A DNA stretch of 64,000 nt from Sporomusaceae bacterium (GCA_031460455.1 JAVKTQ010000006.1:144767-208766); one strand, 5' to 3'; shown: positions 15,299-24,444, counted from the first letter of the stretch. Made by a program: numbers and translations. The notes: generated from the letters alone by a model not told the origin.

Positions 15299-17305
15299 AT
15301 GGAGAAAGCTAAAAAACACGCCCCAGCCGAGCTGGCGGTGCCGAGGCCTTTTTTTACCCCTTCCGATTTCGTGGTCTTCAACCAGGCCAACGAAGCCATC
15401 CTGCTCCATCACATCGGCACCGGCGCGATTGTCACCATGAACGACAAAGCGCGCGAGATGTTCGGCTACGCGCCCGACGATGTCCGCAACCTCGGCATTG
15501 TGACGATGCCGCCGGGGGAATACCCATATACTGCCGAGGAGGCGCAGCGCCGTTTCCGGGAGGCGGCGGCGGGAACCCCCCAGCTGGTGGAGTGGAAAGC
15601 TAAGAATAAGTCGGGCCGCGATTTCTGGGTCGAGGGCTTTCTTAAGAAGATCAACATCGGCGAGCACGAGTTCGTGATGGCGATCTTCCGCGATATCACC
15701 CGCCGCAAGCTGTCGGAGCAGCGCCTGCTTCTCGAGCACGGCAACCTGACGCTGCTTAAGGATTCTTTTCTGGAGGTGCTGGACAAGCTCGACGAGAGCG
15801 ATTTGCTCGTCGCCCTCGCCCACCGCGCCGGCGCCCTGGTGGACGCGCCTTACGGTTTTATCTATCTATACAATGAGGCGGCCGGAGCGCTGGAACTGAA
15901 GGTGCCGGAGGTCGGCGGACCGCTGAGCCCGACGGTGACGCCGGGCGAAGGCCTGGTGGGCAGGGTTTGGCAGACGGGCGAGCCGGCGGTCGAACAGAAA
16001 CTGCGGCTGCTGGCCGTCGACCCCGAGGAGGGCCGGGAGGCCGAACCGGCGACGGTGGCGGTGCCGCTGAAGCGGGGCTCGCAGGTTATGGGCGTGTTGG
16101 GCCTCTATTCGCCGGATGAGGATTTTCATTTCCGCGAGGATGAGATTTCCCTGCTGGCGAGATTCGCCGACCTGGCGGCGGTGGCGTTCGCCAATGCCGC
16201 CGAGCACGGTACGCTGCGCCGGGGACTGGCGGCGAGCAAGGCCGCGGAGAATGCCCTGCGCCAGAGCGAGGAACGCTACCGGATGCTGTTCAACAGTATC
16301 CACGACATAATTTTCATTGCCGAGATAAGTCCGGACTGCCAGCCGGGCCTGATTATCGACGCCAACGAGACGGCCTGCGAGCGCCTGGGCTACAGCCGCG
16401 AGGAGCTGCTGCAGCGGACGCCGGCCGATATCGTGCCCCTGGAGTATCGCGGCGATGTCCGCGAGAAAATCGAGCTGCTTTACGCCCAGAAGCACACGCT
16501 AAGCGAGAGCGCGTATATAACGAGCGAAGATCAGACCATCCCGGTGGAGGTCAATTCCCACCTCATCCAGCTCGACGACCGGCCCTGCATGGTGTGCATC
16601 TCACATGATATCAGCGAGCGCAAACGGGTGGAGAAGGAGATCGCCCGCCTCGACCGCCTCAACCTGATCGGGTCGATGGCGGCCGGGATCGGCCACGAGA
16701 TCCGCAACCCGCTGACGACTGTCCGCGGTTTTCTCCAGATGCTGAGCATCAAGCCGGACTTCGCCAACCACAGCAGCCATTTCAACTTGATGATCCAGGA
16801 GCTCGACCGGGCCAATGCGATCATTACCGAGTTTCTCTCCCTGGCCAAGAATAAAGCCGTGGACCTTCGGGCGGGCAACCTCAACGATATTATCGCGATG
16901 CTGCTGCCCCTGCTTGAAGCCGGCGCCATCCTCTATAACAAGACGGTCAAGACCGAGCTGGCGGACATTCCCGAAATTGCCCTGGACGAGAAGGAGATCC
17001 GCCAGCTGATCATCAATCTGGTGCGCAACGGCCTCGATGCCATGCCGCCCGGCGGGGTGCTGACCATCAGGACGTCCTGCGCCGACGACCGGATCACTTT
17101 GGCGGTGCAGGATCAGGGCAAAGGTATCCCGGCCGATCTGGCCGACAAGATCGGCACGCCGTTCTTCACCACCAAGGATTTCGGGGTGGGGCTAGGGCTG
17201 GCGGTGTGTTACAGTATCGCCGCCCGTCACAACGCCGCCATTTCGTTCGACAGCGGGGCGTGCGGGACGACGTTCACGGTGGCTTTCCCCATGCTGCGGG
17301 AGTAG
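15299..17305 (+). CDS. PAS-GAF-PAS sensor histidine kinase (sporulation-kinase-like)
   Basis: 668 residues, no membrane segment. A PAS domain at about 25-150 is followed by GAF (165-305), a second PAS (325-445), HisKA with phospho-acceptor in GIGHEIRNPLTTVRGFLQML (His about 464), and HATPase_c (G1 QGKGIP, G2 GVGLGLAVCYSIAARH). The H-box wording is the one common in Spo0A-phosphorelay kinases of spore formers, so entry into sporulation is one possible output. No response regulator is in the same transcription unit. A ribosome site GGAGG lies before ATG 15299. Confidence 0.85.
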   Translation: MEKAKKHAPAELAVPRPFFTPSDFVVFNQANEAILLHHIGTGAIVTMNDKAREMFGYAPDDVRNLGIVTMPPGEYPYTAEEAQRRFREAAAGTPQLVEWKAKNKSGRDFWVEGFLKKINIGEHEFVMAIFRDITRRKLSEQRLLLEHGNLTLLKDSFLEVLDKLDESDLLVALAHRAGALVDAPYGFIYLYNEAAGALELKVPEVGGPLSPTVTPGEGLVGRVWQTGEPAVEQKLRLLAVDPEEGREAEPATVAVPLKRGSQVMGVLGLYSPDEDFHFREDEISLLARFADLAAVAFANAAEHGTLRRGLAASKAAENALRQSEERYRMLFNSIHDIIFIAEISPDCQPGLIIDANETACERLGYSREELLQRTPADIVPLEYRGDVREKIELLYAQKHTLSESAYITSEDQTIPVEVNSHLIQLDDRPCMVCISHDISERKRVEKEIARLDRLNLIGSMAAGIGHEIRNPLTTVRGFLQMLSIKPDFANHSSHFNLMIQELDRANAIITEFLSLAKNKAVDLRAGNLNDIIAMLLPLLEAGAILYNKTVKTELADIPEIALDEKEIRQLIINLVRNGLDAMPPGGVLTIRTSCADDRITLAVQDQGKGIPADLADKIGTPFFTTKDFGVGLGLAVCYSIAARHNAAISFDSGACGTTFTVAFPMLRE

Positions 17306-17312
17306 GGAACCA

Positions 17313-17347
17313 AAAAGAGCACGGATAATAATCCGTGCTCTTTTTTT
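17313..17347. terminator. Bidirectional intrinsic terminator
   Basis: A 14-bp stem (AAAAGAGCACGGAT / ATCCGTGCTCTTTT) with an AATA loop and seven Ts. It closes the kinase gene and the convergent 47-codon gene. Confidence 0.92.
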
Positions 17348-17348
17348 G

Positions 17349-17492
17349 TTACAGATCGTCGCCGCTGACTGTTTCGGTGCCTTCCACGCACCGGAAGGCG
17401 CAGGAATCGCAGTCGGGTTCGTTGCCGACGTCGAGGAATTCCTGCCGGCCGGCTAAGTTTTTGCCGTTCCAAAATGTATAGGTGTCCGCCAT
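17349..17492 (-). CDS. 47-residue Cys-containing small protein, function unknown
   Basis: ATG at 17492 follows GGAGGTGGCATC. The product starts MADTYTFWNGKNLAGRQEF and contains CDSCAFRC, a CX2CX3C cluster that could bind zinc or an iron-sulfur cluster. It is very acidic otherwise. The terminator hairpin begins directly after the stop, which supports a real transcript. I do not recognise a family. It lies between the kinase and the sigma54 regulator gene, downstream of the latter. Confidence 0.55.
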   Translation of the reverse strand: MADTYTFWNGKNLAGRQEFLDVGNEPDCDSCAFRCVEGTETVSGDDL

Positions 17493-17546
17493 GATGCCAC
17501 CTCCGACGATTATTATGATGTTAGTTTTCGTCGGGGGCGGTTGTTA

Positions 17547-19037
17547 TTATTCGGCATCGCTGCGCGGGGCGTTTGTGGTTTTCTTTTTTGTCAGGCGGCA
17601 GTACAGGGAGCGGCGCGATATGCCGAGGTAGCGGGCGGCGGCGGTCTTGTTGCCGCGGCAGAGGGTCATGGCCTGCCGGACGATGCGGTCGACGTAGTCT
17701 TCGAGGCTGAAGCCGGCGGCCGGCAGGACGAATTCGGCGGGGTTGAGCGCCGGGCCCGTCGCGGCGGCTTCGCGGCTTAGGCTCAGGGGAGGGAGGCCGG
17801 TGGCGAGGCCGCCGAGGTGGGCGGGTTTGACGACGGCGTCGTCGTGCATGAAGGCCACCCATTCCATGGTGTTGCGCAGTTCGCGGACATTGCCCGGCCA
17901 GTCGTAGGCGAGCAGCAGTTCGGCGGCGGCCGGGTCGATTTTTTTGAAGCGGCGTCCTTTGAGGACGGCGAATTGGTGGAGGAAGAGTTCGGCGAGGGGC
18001 AGTATCTCTTCGCGGCGCTGCCTGAGGGGCGGGATGGCGATGTGACCGACTTTGAGACGGTAGAAGAGGTCTTTGCGGAAGGTTCCCCGCTCGACCCGCT
18101 GTCCGAGGTCGGCGTTGGTGGCGCAGATTATGCGCACGTCGGCGGGCACTTTTTTAAGGCCGCCCACGCGGTAGAATTCTTTTTCCTGGATGACTCTGAG
18201 CAGCTTGCCCTGCAGGTCGAGGGGGATTTCGCCGACTTCGTCGAGGAGGACGGTGCCGCCTCGGGCGAGGTCGAGTTTGCCTTTTTGGCCCCGGGTGAGA
18301 CCGCCGGTGAAGGCGCCGGGCTCGTAGCCGAACAGTTCGCTTTCGAAGAGGCTGCCGGTGAGGGCGGCGCAGTTGATGTCGACGAGCGGGGCGGGGTCTT
18401 TGCAGTCGCCGTAGTGGATGATGCGGGCGATGATTTCTTTGCCGGTGCCTGTTTCGCCTTCGATGAGCACCGGCATCGACCGATCCTGGTGGTATCTGGC
18501 GGCTTGGGCGGCGATACGCTGCATTGCGGGGGCGAAGAAGGCGATGTTGTCGAGGCCGGCCGCCTGGCTGGCGAGTTTTTTCAGCCGCGTGAGTTCCCGT
18601 TGCGCCTCTGCGGTGGCGGCCCGCACTTCGTCGCTGAAGCGGCGGGTGAGCGCCCGGTTTTCGCGGAGGAGGGACTGGTGTTCGGCGATGCGCTCGGTGA
18701 TGGCGGCAAGCTCGGCGACGCTGATGGGTTTGAGGAGGTAGTCGTAGGCGCCGGCCCGCAGGGCTTCGATGGCGGTGACCATGTCGCCGTGGCCGGTGAA
18801 GAGGACGATGTCGCACGCTTTTTCGCCGCCAGAGGCTTTGATGCGTTTGAGGAGTTCGATTCCCGACATGCGCGGCATTTTGATGTCGGACAGCACCATG
18901 GGGAAGTCGCCGGCGGCGAACAGGGCGAGGGCTTGGTCGCCGTCGCCGCATTCGGTGATCTGGTGGCCGAGCTCGCGCAGGAAGTCGGCCACTCCGGCCC
19001 GGCTGTCGCGGTCGTCTTCGACGAGGAGGATGTTCAT
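17547..19037 (-). CDS. NtrC-family sigma54-dependent response regulator
   Basis: 496 residues: receiver domain (LVEDDRDSRAG, phospho-acceptor Asp in VLSDIKMPRMSG, Lys in LLKPIS), AAA+ sigma54 activation domain (Walker A GETGTGKE, Walker B GGTVLLDEVGE), and a Fis-type HTH at about 450-490. The sigma54-contact loop reads GAFTGG where nearly all members have GAFTGA. It overlaps its partner kinase by 4 bp. Target promoters are not evident; I saw no clear -24/-12 element near these genes. Confidence 0.9.
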   Translation of the reverse strand: MNILLVEDDRDSRAGVADFLRELGHQITECGDGDQALALFAAGDFPMVLSDIKMPRMSGIELLKRIKASGGEKACDIVLFTGHGDMVTAIEALRAGAYDYLLKPISVAELAAITERIAEHQSLLRENRALTRRFSDEVRAATAEAQRELTRLKKLASQAAGLDNIAFFAPAMQRIAAQAARYHQDRSMPVLIEGETGTGKEIIARIIHYGDCKDPAPLVDINCAALTGSLFESELFGYEPGAFTGGLTRGQKGKLDLARGGTVLLDEVGEIPLDLQGKLLRVIQEKEFYRVGGLKKVPADVRIICATNADLGQRVERGTFRKDLFYRLKVGHIAIPPLRQRREEILPLAELFLHQFAVLKGRRFKKIDPAAAELLLAYDWPGNVRELRNTMEWVAFMHDDAVVKPAHLGGLATGLPPLSLSREAAATGPALNPAEFVLPAAGFSLEDYVDRIVRQAMTLCRGNKTAAARYLGISRRSLYCRLTKKKTTNAPRSDAE

Positions 19038-22000
19038 GCCTGTTCTTCCCCTTTCCCCTGCCCTTCTTCGGCCGGGAAGGTAATGCGGAGGGCGGCTCCC
19101 CGGTTTTGGCGCGCGCTTTTGATGGTTATCCGCCCGCCACTGGCGGCGACGATGGAGTGAACAATCGAGAGACCGAGCCCCATGCCTTCGCCGGCGGGTT
19201 TGGTGGTGAAGAACGGTTCGAAGACTTTTCCTTTGATTTTGCTGCTGATCCCCGGCCCGTTGTCGCTGATTTCCAGGAATACCTCGCCTTTCTGCCAGCC
19301 GGAGACGATGGCGATGGTTTTATCCGGCTTGTCGACGGTGTCGAGGGATTGCATGGCGTTGACGAGGAGGTTGATGATGACTTCTTCGAGTTGGGTGTTG
19401 TTGACGGTTACGGGGGGCAGGTCGGCGGCGAGCCGCTTTCTTATGTCGATGGCGTGGGCGGCCAGCTGGGAGCCGATCAGGGACAGCGCTTCTTCGACGG
19501 CGGTGTTGATGTCGCAGGATTCGGGGTCGCCGCGCTGGCTGCTGCGGACGAAGAAGCGCATGTGTTTGATGATGTTGTCGATGCGGTCGGCCTGCTTGGA
19601 TATTTTGCCGATGTTTTCCATGATTTTGGCGAGAGCGGGGGTTTTGCCCTGGTTGTGCCAGTAGAGCATGCCGTCGGCGGTGACTTTGAGCGAGTTGAGT
19701 GGTTGGTTGATTTCGTGGGCAATGCCGGCCGCCATTATACCGAGCGAGCTTAGGCGCTCTGCTCTGGCGACCGCCTCCCTGGCTGCGAGCATTTCCTGCT
19801 CGGCCTGGCGGCGCCGGGTGACGTCGTGGAGGATGGTGAGGAAGTTGGCGAGTTCGCCGTTCTCGTCGCGCACCGGTGTGACCGACATTTCGGCGGTGTA
19901 GAAGCTGCCGCCCCGGTGGCGGCTGGTTATCTCTCCCTGCCAGGCCCGCCCGGCGAGGATGTGCTGCCAGAGGTTGAGGTAGAAGGTCTTGGCGTCGGCG
20001 ACGGCGAAGATGCTGCGGACGTTTTTGCCGAGAACGCCGGCGGCGGCCAGCCCGGTGAGGCTGAGGAAGGCCGGGTTGACCCACTGGATGGCGCCGGTCC
20101 GGTCGGTTATGATGACGGCGTTGACCGCGGATTCGAGCCCGGTGGTGAGCAGTTTGAGCCGTTGGCGGCTGGTGGTGGCGTGGATGGCGAGGGCGATTTG
20201 CTCGGCGAAGTTGGTGAGGTGGACGATGGTCCGCTTTGTCCAGAATTCCCGGTCGGCGGTGTAGATGGTCAGCGCTCCGAGGATGAGGCCGCTGACTCTG
20301 AGGGGGAAGGCGGCGCCGGAGAGGGCGCCGCGCTGCGCCAGCCGGTCCCGCCAGGGGAGCATGCAGGGGTCGTCGACGCCGGCGAGCTGGAATTTGCCGG
20401 TGCGGATGGCGGCGCCGGTGGGACCGTGGCCTGCGGGGCAGTCGTCCCAGCGCACGTCCCCGTGCCTGATACATTCCAAGGCTTCTTCGCCGGCGGCGGA
20501 CATCCGGACAGAACCGTCGGGGTCCTTGCGCCCGACCCACAGCAGGCTGACGCCGAAGATGGCCATTATCTGTTCGCAGGCGAGGGTGAGGATGTCTTCG
20601 AGCGGCTGCTCTTCGAGCACTTTTACGGCGATGTCGAGGAGGAGCAGGTCGCAGGCTTCCGAGCGCCGGCGCTCGGTGATGTCGCGGACGATGAGGAGAA
20701 CGTCGCGTTCGCCGGCTTTGGTGACGCGGGCTTCGTAGTAGGTCGTGGCGGCGCCTGTTTTGCGGTAGTATTCGAATATCCGCACCGGGTCGCCGGCGAT
20801 GACTTGTCCGATGGCATCCATGGCCGGTTTGACGAGGTGGGCGGGCAGAAAGCGGGCAATGCTGCAGCCGACCGATGCGGGCGCGGGCAGGCCGGGCTGG
20901 CGGCCTGACGGCTTGGTGTCGAGGATGAGGCCGTCGGCGCCGACATGGTAGAGGATGTCGGGAACGGAGGCGAGGATGGCCTTGTTTTCGGCTTCGCTGG
21001 CTGCCTGGGCCGTTTGGGCCTGGCAGCGGAGGATGGCGCCGAGGATGACTTCGCCGACGAGTTTGGGGAGCAGGATGTCTTCTTCGCGCCAGGCCTTCTC
21101 TTTCCTGAGGGAGTGGAGGCCAAGGATGCCGAGGATGTTGTCCCCGCTGACGAGCGGCACGGCAACGAGCGATTTTATTCCCGCCGCCGCCAGCATTTCC
21201 CGCTCTTGTCCTGCAGGCACGGCGTTGAGGCGGGTGATGTGCAGCCGGCCCTTTTCCCGTATTTCCCGAAAAAGCCAGGATTGGGCGGCGATGGCTATGA
21301 CCGGTTTCCCGTCGCCATGGGGCCGCACGCCGTCGCTGTTCCAGCTGTATGCGAGGCGGGCCTCGCTGCCGTCTTCGGAGTTGAAGTATATATAGGCGCG
21401 GTCGGCGCCTGTGAAGCGGCCGATCTCTTCGAGCGCCGAGCCGACGGCGGTGTCGAGGCCGGGCGGGCTGACGCCGACGAATCTGGCGGAGATGGCGGCC
21501 AGCAGTTTTTCGTAATCGACCTGGTGGCGGAGGGCTTGTTCGAGCTGACGGTGGGCGGTGACGTCGGCGCAGGAGCCGATGTAGCCGGCGAAGCCTTCTC
21601 GCTGCCAGCGGGGCGTGAATACGGCCATTATCCAGCGGTAGCCGCCGCCGGCGTGGCGCAGCCTGAATTCGTGCCGGAAGGCGACATGGCGCGCGTAGGC
21701 CGCCTTTTGCCGGGCGTCGAAGGCCGGGCGATCTTCGGGATGGACGAGTTCGAGCCAGCCCTGGCCGCTGAGGGCGGCGAGCGGCCGGCCGGTAAATCCG
21801 GACCAGGTCTGGTTGAAGAATACGGGGTCGCCGTCGCTGCCGGTGACGATGAGGAGCACGGGGGCATGGTCGGCGAGGTTGCGGAACCGCTGTTCGCTTT
21901 CCTGCAGCCGGACGGTCGGCCCCTGCCCGAGGATGGCGTCGATGGTGCGGCTGAATACCCGCCCGTAGAAACAGTCGAGGATGAGGACGAACAGCAGGGC

Positions 22001-22231
22001 GGCGCCAAGGGCGATTTCCCGGTAAGCGGCGTACAGCCAGCCGGCGGCGAGTATGCCGGCGACGGCCGCGACGGCGATTATCGCCGGGAGCCGTGCGGGA
22101 CTGTGCTCAGCGCTGCCCGGGTAATCAGCCGCCCTGCGCAGGAGTTCGTGTCTGGCGTTTTCCCGCCGCCAGCAGGCTAGCAGTATTAATGTCGCGAAGA
22201 GAGGATAGTACCAAACCACGCTCTGCCCCAC
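19034..22231 (-). CDS. Multi-PAS/GAF membrane histidine kinase, partner of the NtrC-type regulator
   Basis: 1065 residues. Two or three N-terminal membrane segments (within 1-95), PAS at about 110-230, GAF 245-400, PAS 430-530, GAF 540-690, PAS 700-810, then HisKA (MAAGIAHEINQPLNSLK, His about 838) and HATPase_c (DNGPGIS, GMGLGLSIVHSIV). The HEINQPL H-box is typical of kinases paired with NtrC-type regulators such as DctB. The start is uncertain: GTG at 22231 has a poor ribosome site, and GTG at 22216 is preceded by GTGGGGCAG. The signal sensed is unknown. Confidence 0.88.
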   Translation of the reverse strand: MGQSVVWYYPLFATLILLACWRRENARHELLRRAADYPGSAEHSPARLPAIIAVAAVAGILAAGWLYAAYREIALGAALLFVLILDCFYGRVFSRTIDAILGQGPTVRLQESEQRFRNLADHAPVLLIVTGSDGDPVFFNQTWSGFTGRPLAALSGQGWLELVHPEDRPAFDARQKAAYARHVAFRHEFRLRHAGGGYRWIMAVFTPRWQREGFAGYIGSCADVTAHRQLEQALRHQVDYEKLLAAISARFVGVSPPGLDTAVGSALEEIGRFTGADRAYIYFNSEDGSEARLAYSWNSDGVRPHGDGKPVIAIAAQSWLFREIREKGRLHITRLNAVPAGQEREMLAAAGIKSLVAVPLVSGDNILGILGLHSLRKEKAWREEDILLPKLVGEVILGAILRCQAQTAQAASEAENKAILASVPDILYHVGADGLILDTKPSGRQPGLPAPASVGCSIARFLPAHLVKPAMDAIGQVIAGDPVRIFEYYRKTGAATTYYEARVTKAGERDVLLIVRDITERRRSEACDLLLLDIAVKVLEEQPLEDILTLACEQIMAIFGVSLLWVGRKDPDGSVRMSAAGEEALECIRHGDVRWDDCPAGHGPTGAAIRTGKFQLAGVDDPCMLPWRDRLAQRGALSGAAFPLRVSGLILGALTIYTADREFWTKRTIVHLTNFAEQIALAIHATTSRQRLKLLTTGLESAVNAVIITDRTGAIQWVNPAFLSLTGLAAAGVLGKNVRSIFAVADAKTFYLNLWQHILAGRAWQGEITSRHRGGSFYTAEMSVTPVRDENGELANFLTILHDVTRRRQAEQEMLAAREAVARAERLSSLGIMAAGIAHEINQPLNSLKVTADGMLYWHNQGKTPALAKIMENIGKISKQADRIDNIIKHMRFFVRSSQRGDPESCDINTAVEEALSLIGSQLAAHAIDIRKRLAADLPPVTVNNTQLEEVIINLLVNAMQSLDTVDKPDKTIAIVSGWQKGEVFLEISDNGPGISSKIKGKVFEPFFTTKPAGEGMGLGLSIVHSIVAASGGRITIKSARQNRGAALRITFPAEEGQGKGEEQA

Positions 22232-22317
22232 CGTGTTCTTTAGAATATTAACCGTATTTCGACGATTTTCGCAGCATTACCTTCCATTTTTTACTATGTA
22301 GGGGTGAAAATAATAAC

Positions 22318-22343
22318 AGAAGGAACTCGGTGAGTTCCTTCTG
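22318..22343 (-). terminator. Intrinsic terminator of the 146-residue membrane protein gene
   Basis: Perfect 12-bp stem (CAGAAGGAACTC / GAGTTCCTTCTG), followed on the minus strand by TTATTATTTT. Confidence 0.85.
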
Positions 22344-22376
22344 CAGCGTCTGTCGAGTGTCGCAGCGCAGTCCGGT

Positions 22377-22817
22377 CTATCCTTCCCGGTAGTAGGGCTT
22401 GAGCTGGAAGAGCAGGTAGGCGAAGACGAAGTCCCAGATGAGTCCGGCGGGGTTGAACCAGACGAGGTTCATGAGTATGCCGAGCAGCAGGGCGTAGAAA
22501 GCGAGCACCCAGCCCAGGCGGCGCCGCTTGAGCATGAAGCAGCCGCCGGCGATGGCCAGCGCCTGGAGGATGGGGACGAGGATGTGGAAGACGGCGGCGG
22601 CGAAGGAGGGGAAGGCGCGGCTGAAGCCCGCTGTTTTGAGGGTGGCGGCGCCGAACAGGCCGATGACGCTCAGCCAGGCGAGAAGTCCGAGTACGCCGAG
22701 GACGATGACCACCCACGGGAGAATTTTCGCCGCCCAATCCCTGACGCCGGCGGGCAGCCCCGGCAGCCAATCGGCGAAGAAACGGCCGAATAATCTTTCC
22801 AGGCTGTTCATTTCCAT
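22377..22817 (-). CDS. Small four-helix membrane protein, function unknown
   Basis: 146 residues. An amphipathic start (MEMNSLERLFGRFFADWLP) is followed by four hydrophobic segments, with a basic turn CFMLKRRRLGWVL between helices 2 and 3, and YYREG at the end. No motif that I recognise. It has its own terminator and probably its own promoter. It is expressed away from the ncRNA next door. Confidence 0.6.
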   Translation of the reverse strand: MEMNSLERLFGRFFADWLPGLPAGVRDWAAKILPWVVIVLGVLGLLAWLSVIGLFGAATLKTAGFSRAFPSFAAAVFHILVPILQALAIAGGCFMLKRRRLGWVLAFYALLLGILMNLVWFNPAGLIWDFVFAYLLFQLKPYYREG

Positions 22818-22882
22818 ACTCCTCCCAGTTTTATTTCCTAATAATGATATGAGCTTCCGGCGGGAAAAAGTACGCCGTCCCG

Positions 22883-22911
22883 TTGTATTTGGACGGAAGG
22901 TATGTTATACT
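22883..22911 (+). promoter_or_regulatory. Sigma70-type promoter of the ncRNA
   Basis: -35 TTGTAT at 22883-22888, a 17-bp spacer, and -10 TATACT at 22906-22911. The predicted start is near 22918, the first base of the long inverted repeat. Confidence 0.75.
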
Positions 22912-22917
22912 TAACTC

Positions 22918-23180
22918 AAGCACCATCCTTACAGAGACTCAGGGTTCGTAATTTGCAAGCGCGTCGAAAGTCAGTCTTTCCGAGCCTAGCAAGTAGCAAC
23001 CGGTCCAAAGGGTAGTGTTTTTCGTTTCCCTGCAAGATGCAACTCGCCGATTCGTGTATCAGTTGTCAGCCAATCCAAGGTACCAATCGAGTATAATGGG
23101 GGTTTCCAGTCTGTCAGTATCGGTTATACTGTAAGGATGGTGCTTAACGGGGGGAGGCGCAAGCCTCCCCCTAAGTTTTA
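22918..23180 (+). ncRNA. Predicted structured non-coding RNA closed by a 17-bp terminal stem
   Basis: AAGCACCATCCTTACAG (22918-22934) is perfectly complementary to CTGTAAGGATGGTGCTT (23129-23145), closing a domain of about 194 nt with no open frame. Inside, smaller helices can form: GGTTCG/CGAGCC, GAAAG/CTTTC, GATGCA/TGTATC and CAGTAT/ATACTG. GGGTTCGTAATTTGC resembles a T-loop. A promoter lies directly upstream and a terminator directly downstream. The architecture suits a free-standing RNA of the raiA-motif or 6S class, but I cannot assign it by sequence alone. Confidence 0.7.
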
Positions 23181-23186
23181 TTATTT
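23149..23186 (+). terminator. Intrinsic terminator of the ncRNA
   Basis: GGGGGAGGC / GCCTCCCCC with a GCAA tetraloop, followed by TAAGTTTTATTATTTT. Confidence 0.92.
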
Positions 23187-23216
23187 TGGGCATGCTATTT
23201 TCGGAGGTGATGCCCG

Positions 23217-23441
23217 GTGAAGAACCGCGGTGCCGATATGCAGCCCGAGTTTGGCGTCCATTCGTCGGAAGCGCCGGCGGTCAATTATGCTTCGCCCCGT
23301 ACGGGCGGACAGGTCCAGGACGAGCTGCGGGCGGGCGGCGATCGGCCGAGCGCCAGGCAGACGGCGGGCGACCCGGAGGATTACGGCAATGCCGCGAGTG
23401 ACGCTACGGCGAATACGCCGGTGAAGCCCCGCTCCGAGTAG
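23217..23441 (+). CDS. 74-residue hydrophilic protein, function unknown
   Basis: GTG start behind a near-perfect ribosome site (GGAGGTGAT, 6-nt spacing). The protein is Gly/Ala/Pro/Asp-rich and without hydrophobic segments (MKNRGADMQPEFGVHSSEA at the start), probably disordered. It resembles the small, Pro/Gly-rich proteins of spore formers in composition only. It is closed by a strong bidirectional terminator. Transcription may come from read-through of the ncRNA terminator. Confidence 0.6.
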   Translation: MKNRGADMQPEFGVHSSEAPAVNYASPRTGGQVQDELRAGGDRPSARQTAGDPEDYGNAASDATANTPVKPRSE

Positions 23442-23467
23442 CCCCTGTTATAAGCAGGTTCCCAAAC

Positions 23468-23497
23468 AAAAAAACCCGCCAAGCGGGTTTTTTTGTT
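23468..23497. terminator. Bidirectional intrinsic terminator
   Basis: A 12-bp stem AAAAAAACCCGC / GCGGGTTTTTTT with a 3-nt loop between two convergent genes. Confidence 0.92.
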
Positions 23498-23498
23498 G

Positions 23499-24266
23499 TT
23501 AGCGGCCTGGGATGCGGTCTTCGCAAGGTACGCCGGTCTGGCATTTTCCGCAGCCATAGCGGGGCTGGAAGCGCGCCTTCATGGCGTCGAGGTAGTCGGA
23601 GCAGGGTTGGTGGCGTTTGCCGCGCTCGTCGATGGCTGCGGGCGGGCAGCGGCGGATGCAGGCGCCGCAGTTGGTACAGTATTCGTGGGTGCCGGTGTAG
23701 GGACGGGGCGTGGGTGCGAGCGCGAGGCCGGTGACGAGGCTGCCGAGGCGGCCGGCGGCGCCGCGGGCGGTGATGAGCGAGCAGTTGAGGCTGAAGGTTC
23801 CCAGGCCGGCGATGTGGGCGACGTGCCGCTCCGACCAGTTGCTGCGCCGCTCCACGACGGCGTAGCGCGGGTCGAACGCGGGCACGAGGGTCTGGTGGCC
23901 GTCCGCCGCCAGGAGGTCGGCGAGGAAACGGCGCAGGGCGTCGTTGACCATATCGCCCTCGATCCTGCCATATAGCCATTCGGTGGCAGGCAGGCCGGGC
24001 TGCCGGTTGGCGTGGCGCACCGCTTTAGTGAACGGCAGGAAGTAGGATACGACGGCGCCCGCCGCCGGCAGCCATTCACGGGGCGACAGGTGATTAGGGC
24101 CAACCGCTCCGGGGTCTTTGAGGCGGGCGAACAGCGGGTCGTCAGCCGCCGCGACGCCTAGCAGCGGCGGGTCGAAGATTTGCAGGCCGCCCAGCGAGGG
24201 CACGCGGTTGAGCGGGTTTTCGCCGACGAGGTTCGCCGCCGCTGCCGCCAATTCGTCTATCCGCAC
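23499..24266 (-). CDS. QueG-like 4Fe-4S protein (epoxyqueuosine reductase family relative)
   Basis: About 255 residues. The C-terminal ferredoxin-like part has CTNCGACIRRCP and, further on, CGKCQTGVPCEDRIP, the two-cluster arrangement of QueG-type proteins. The middle has RHVAHIAGLGTFSLNCSLIT, similar to the cobalamin-side segment of that family. It is shorter than true QueG (about 370 residues, with C-terminal HEAT repeats) and probably a paralogue of other function. ATG at 24275 touches the ribosome site directly, so GTG at 24266, 9 nt from AAAGGAG, is the likelier start. Confidence 0.65.
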   Translation of the reverse strand: MRIDELAAAAANLVGENPLNRVPSLGGLQIFDPPLLGVAAADDPLFARLKDPGAVGPNHLSPREWLPAAGAVVSYFLPFTKAVRHANRQPGLPATEWLYGRIEGDMVNDALRRFLADLLAADGHQTLVPAFDPRYAVVERRSNWSERHVAHIAGLGTFSLNCSLITARGAAGRLGSLVTGLALAPTPRPYTGTHEYCTNCGACIRRCPPAAIDERGKRHQPCSDYLDAMKARFQPRYGCGKCQTGVPCEDRIPGR

Positions 24267-24444
24267 TTCGATCATCTCCTTTGCTGTGTTATGGGAATAG
24301 TTTGCGGCTGCCAGGCCCGAATCCTGCCTGCCGACGGGCCTGGTTCGAAAAAACGTCCGTCGCCGCCGTCTTACAAATGCCCGGTTGATTATTACTTTTC
24401 CCGCGAATGTGGCGCCGATCGACCCGGATTTGTATTTTGTTCTG

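Noticed and set aside
22918..23145. 17-bp terminal inverted repeats read as a MITE or transposon remnant
   Set aside because: The arms coincide with a promoter start and a terminator, no target duplication is seen, and no second copy exists in the window. An RNA gene explains it better.
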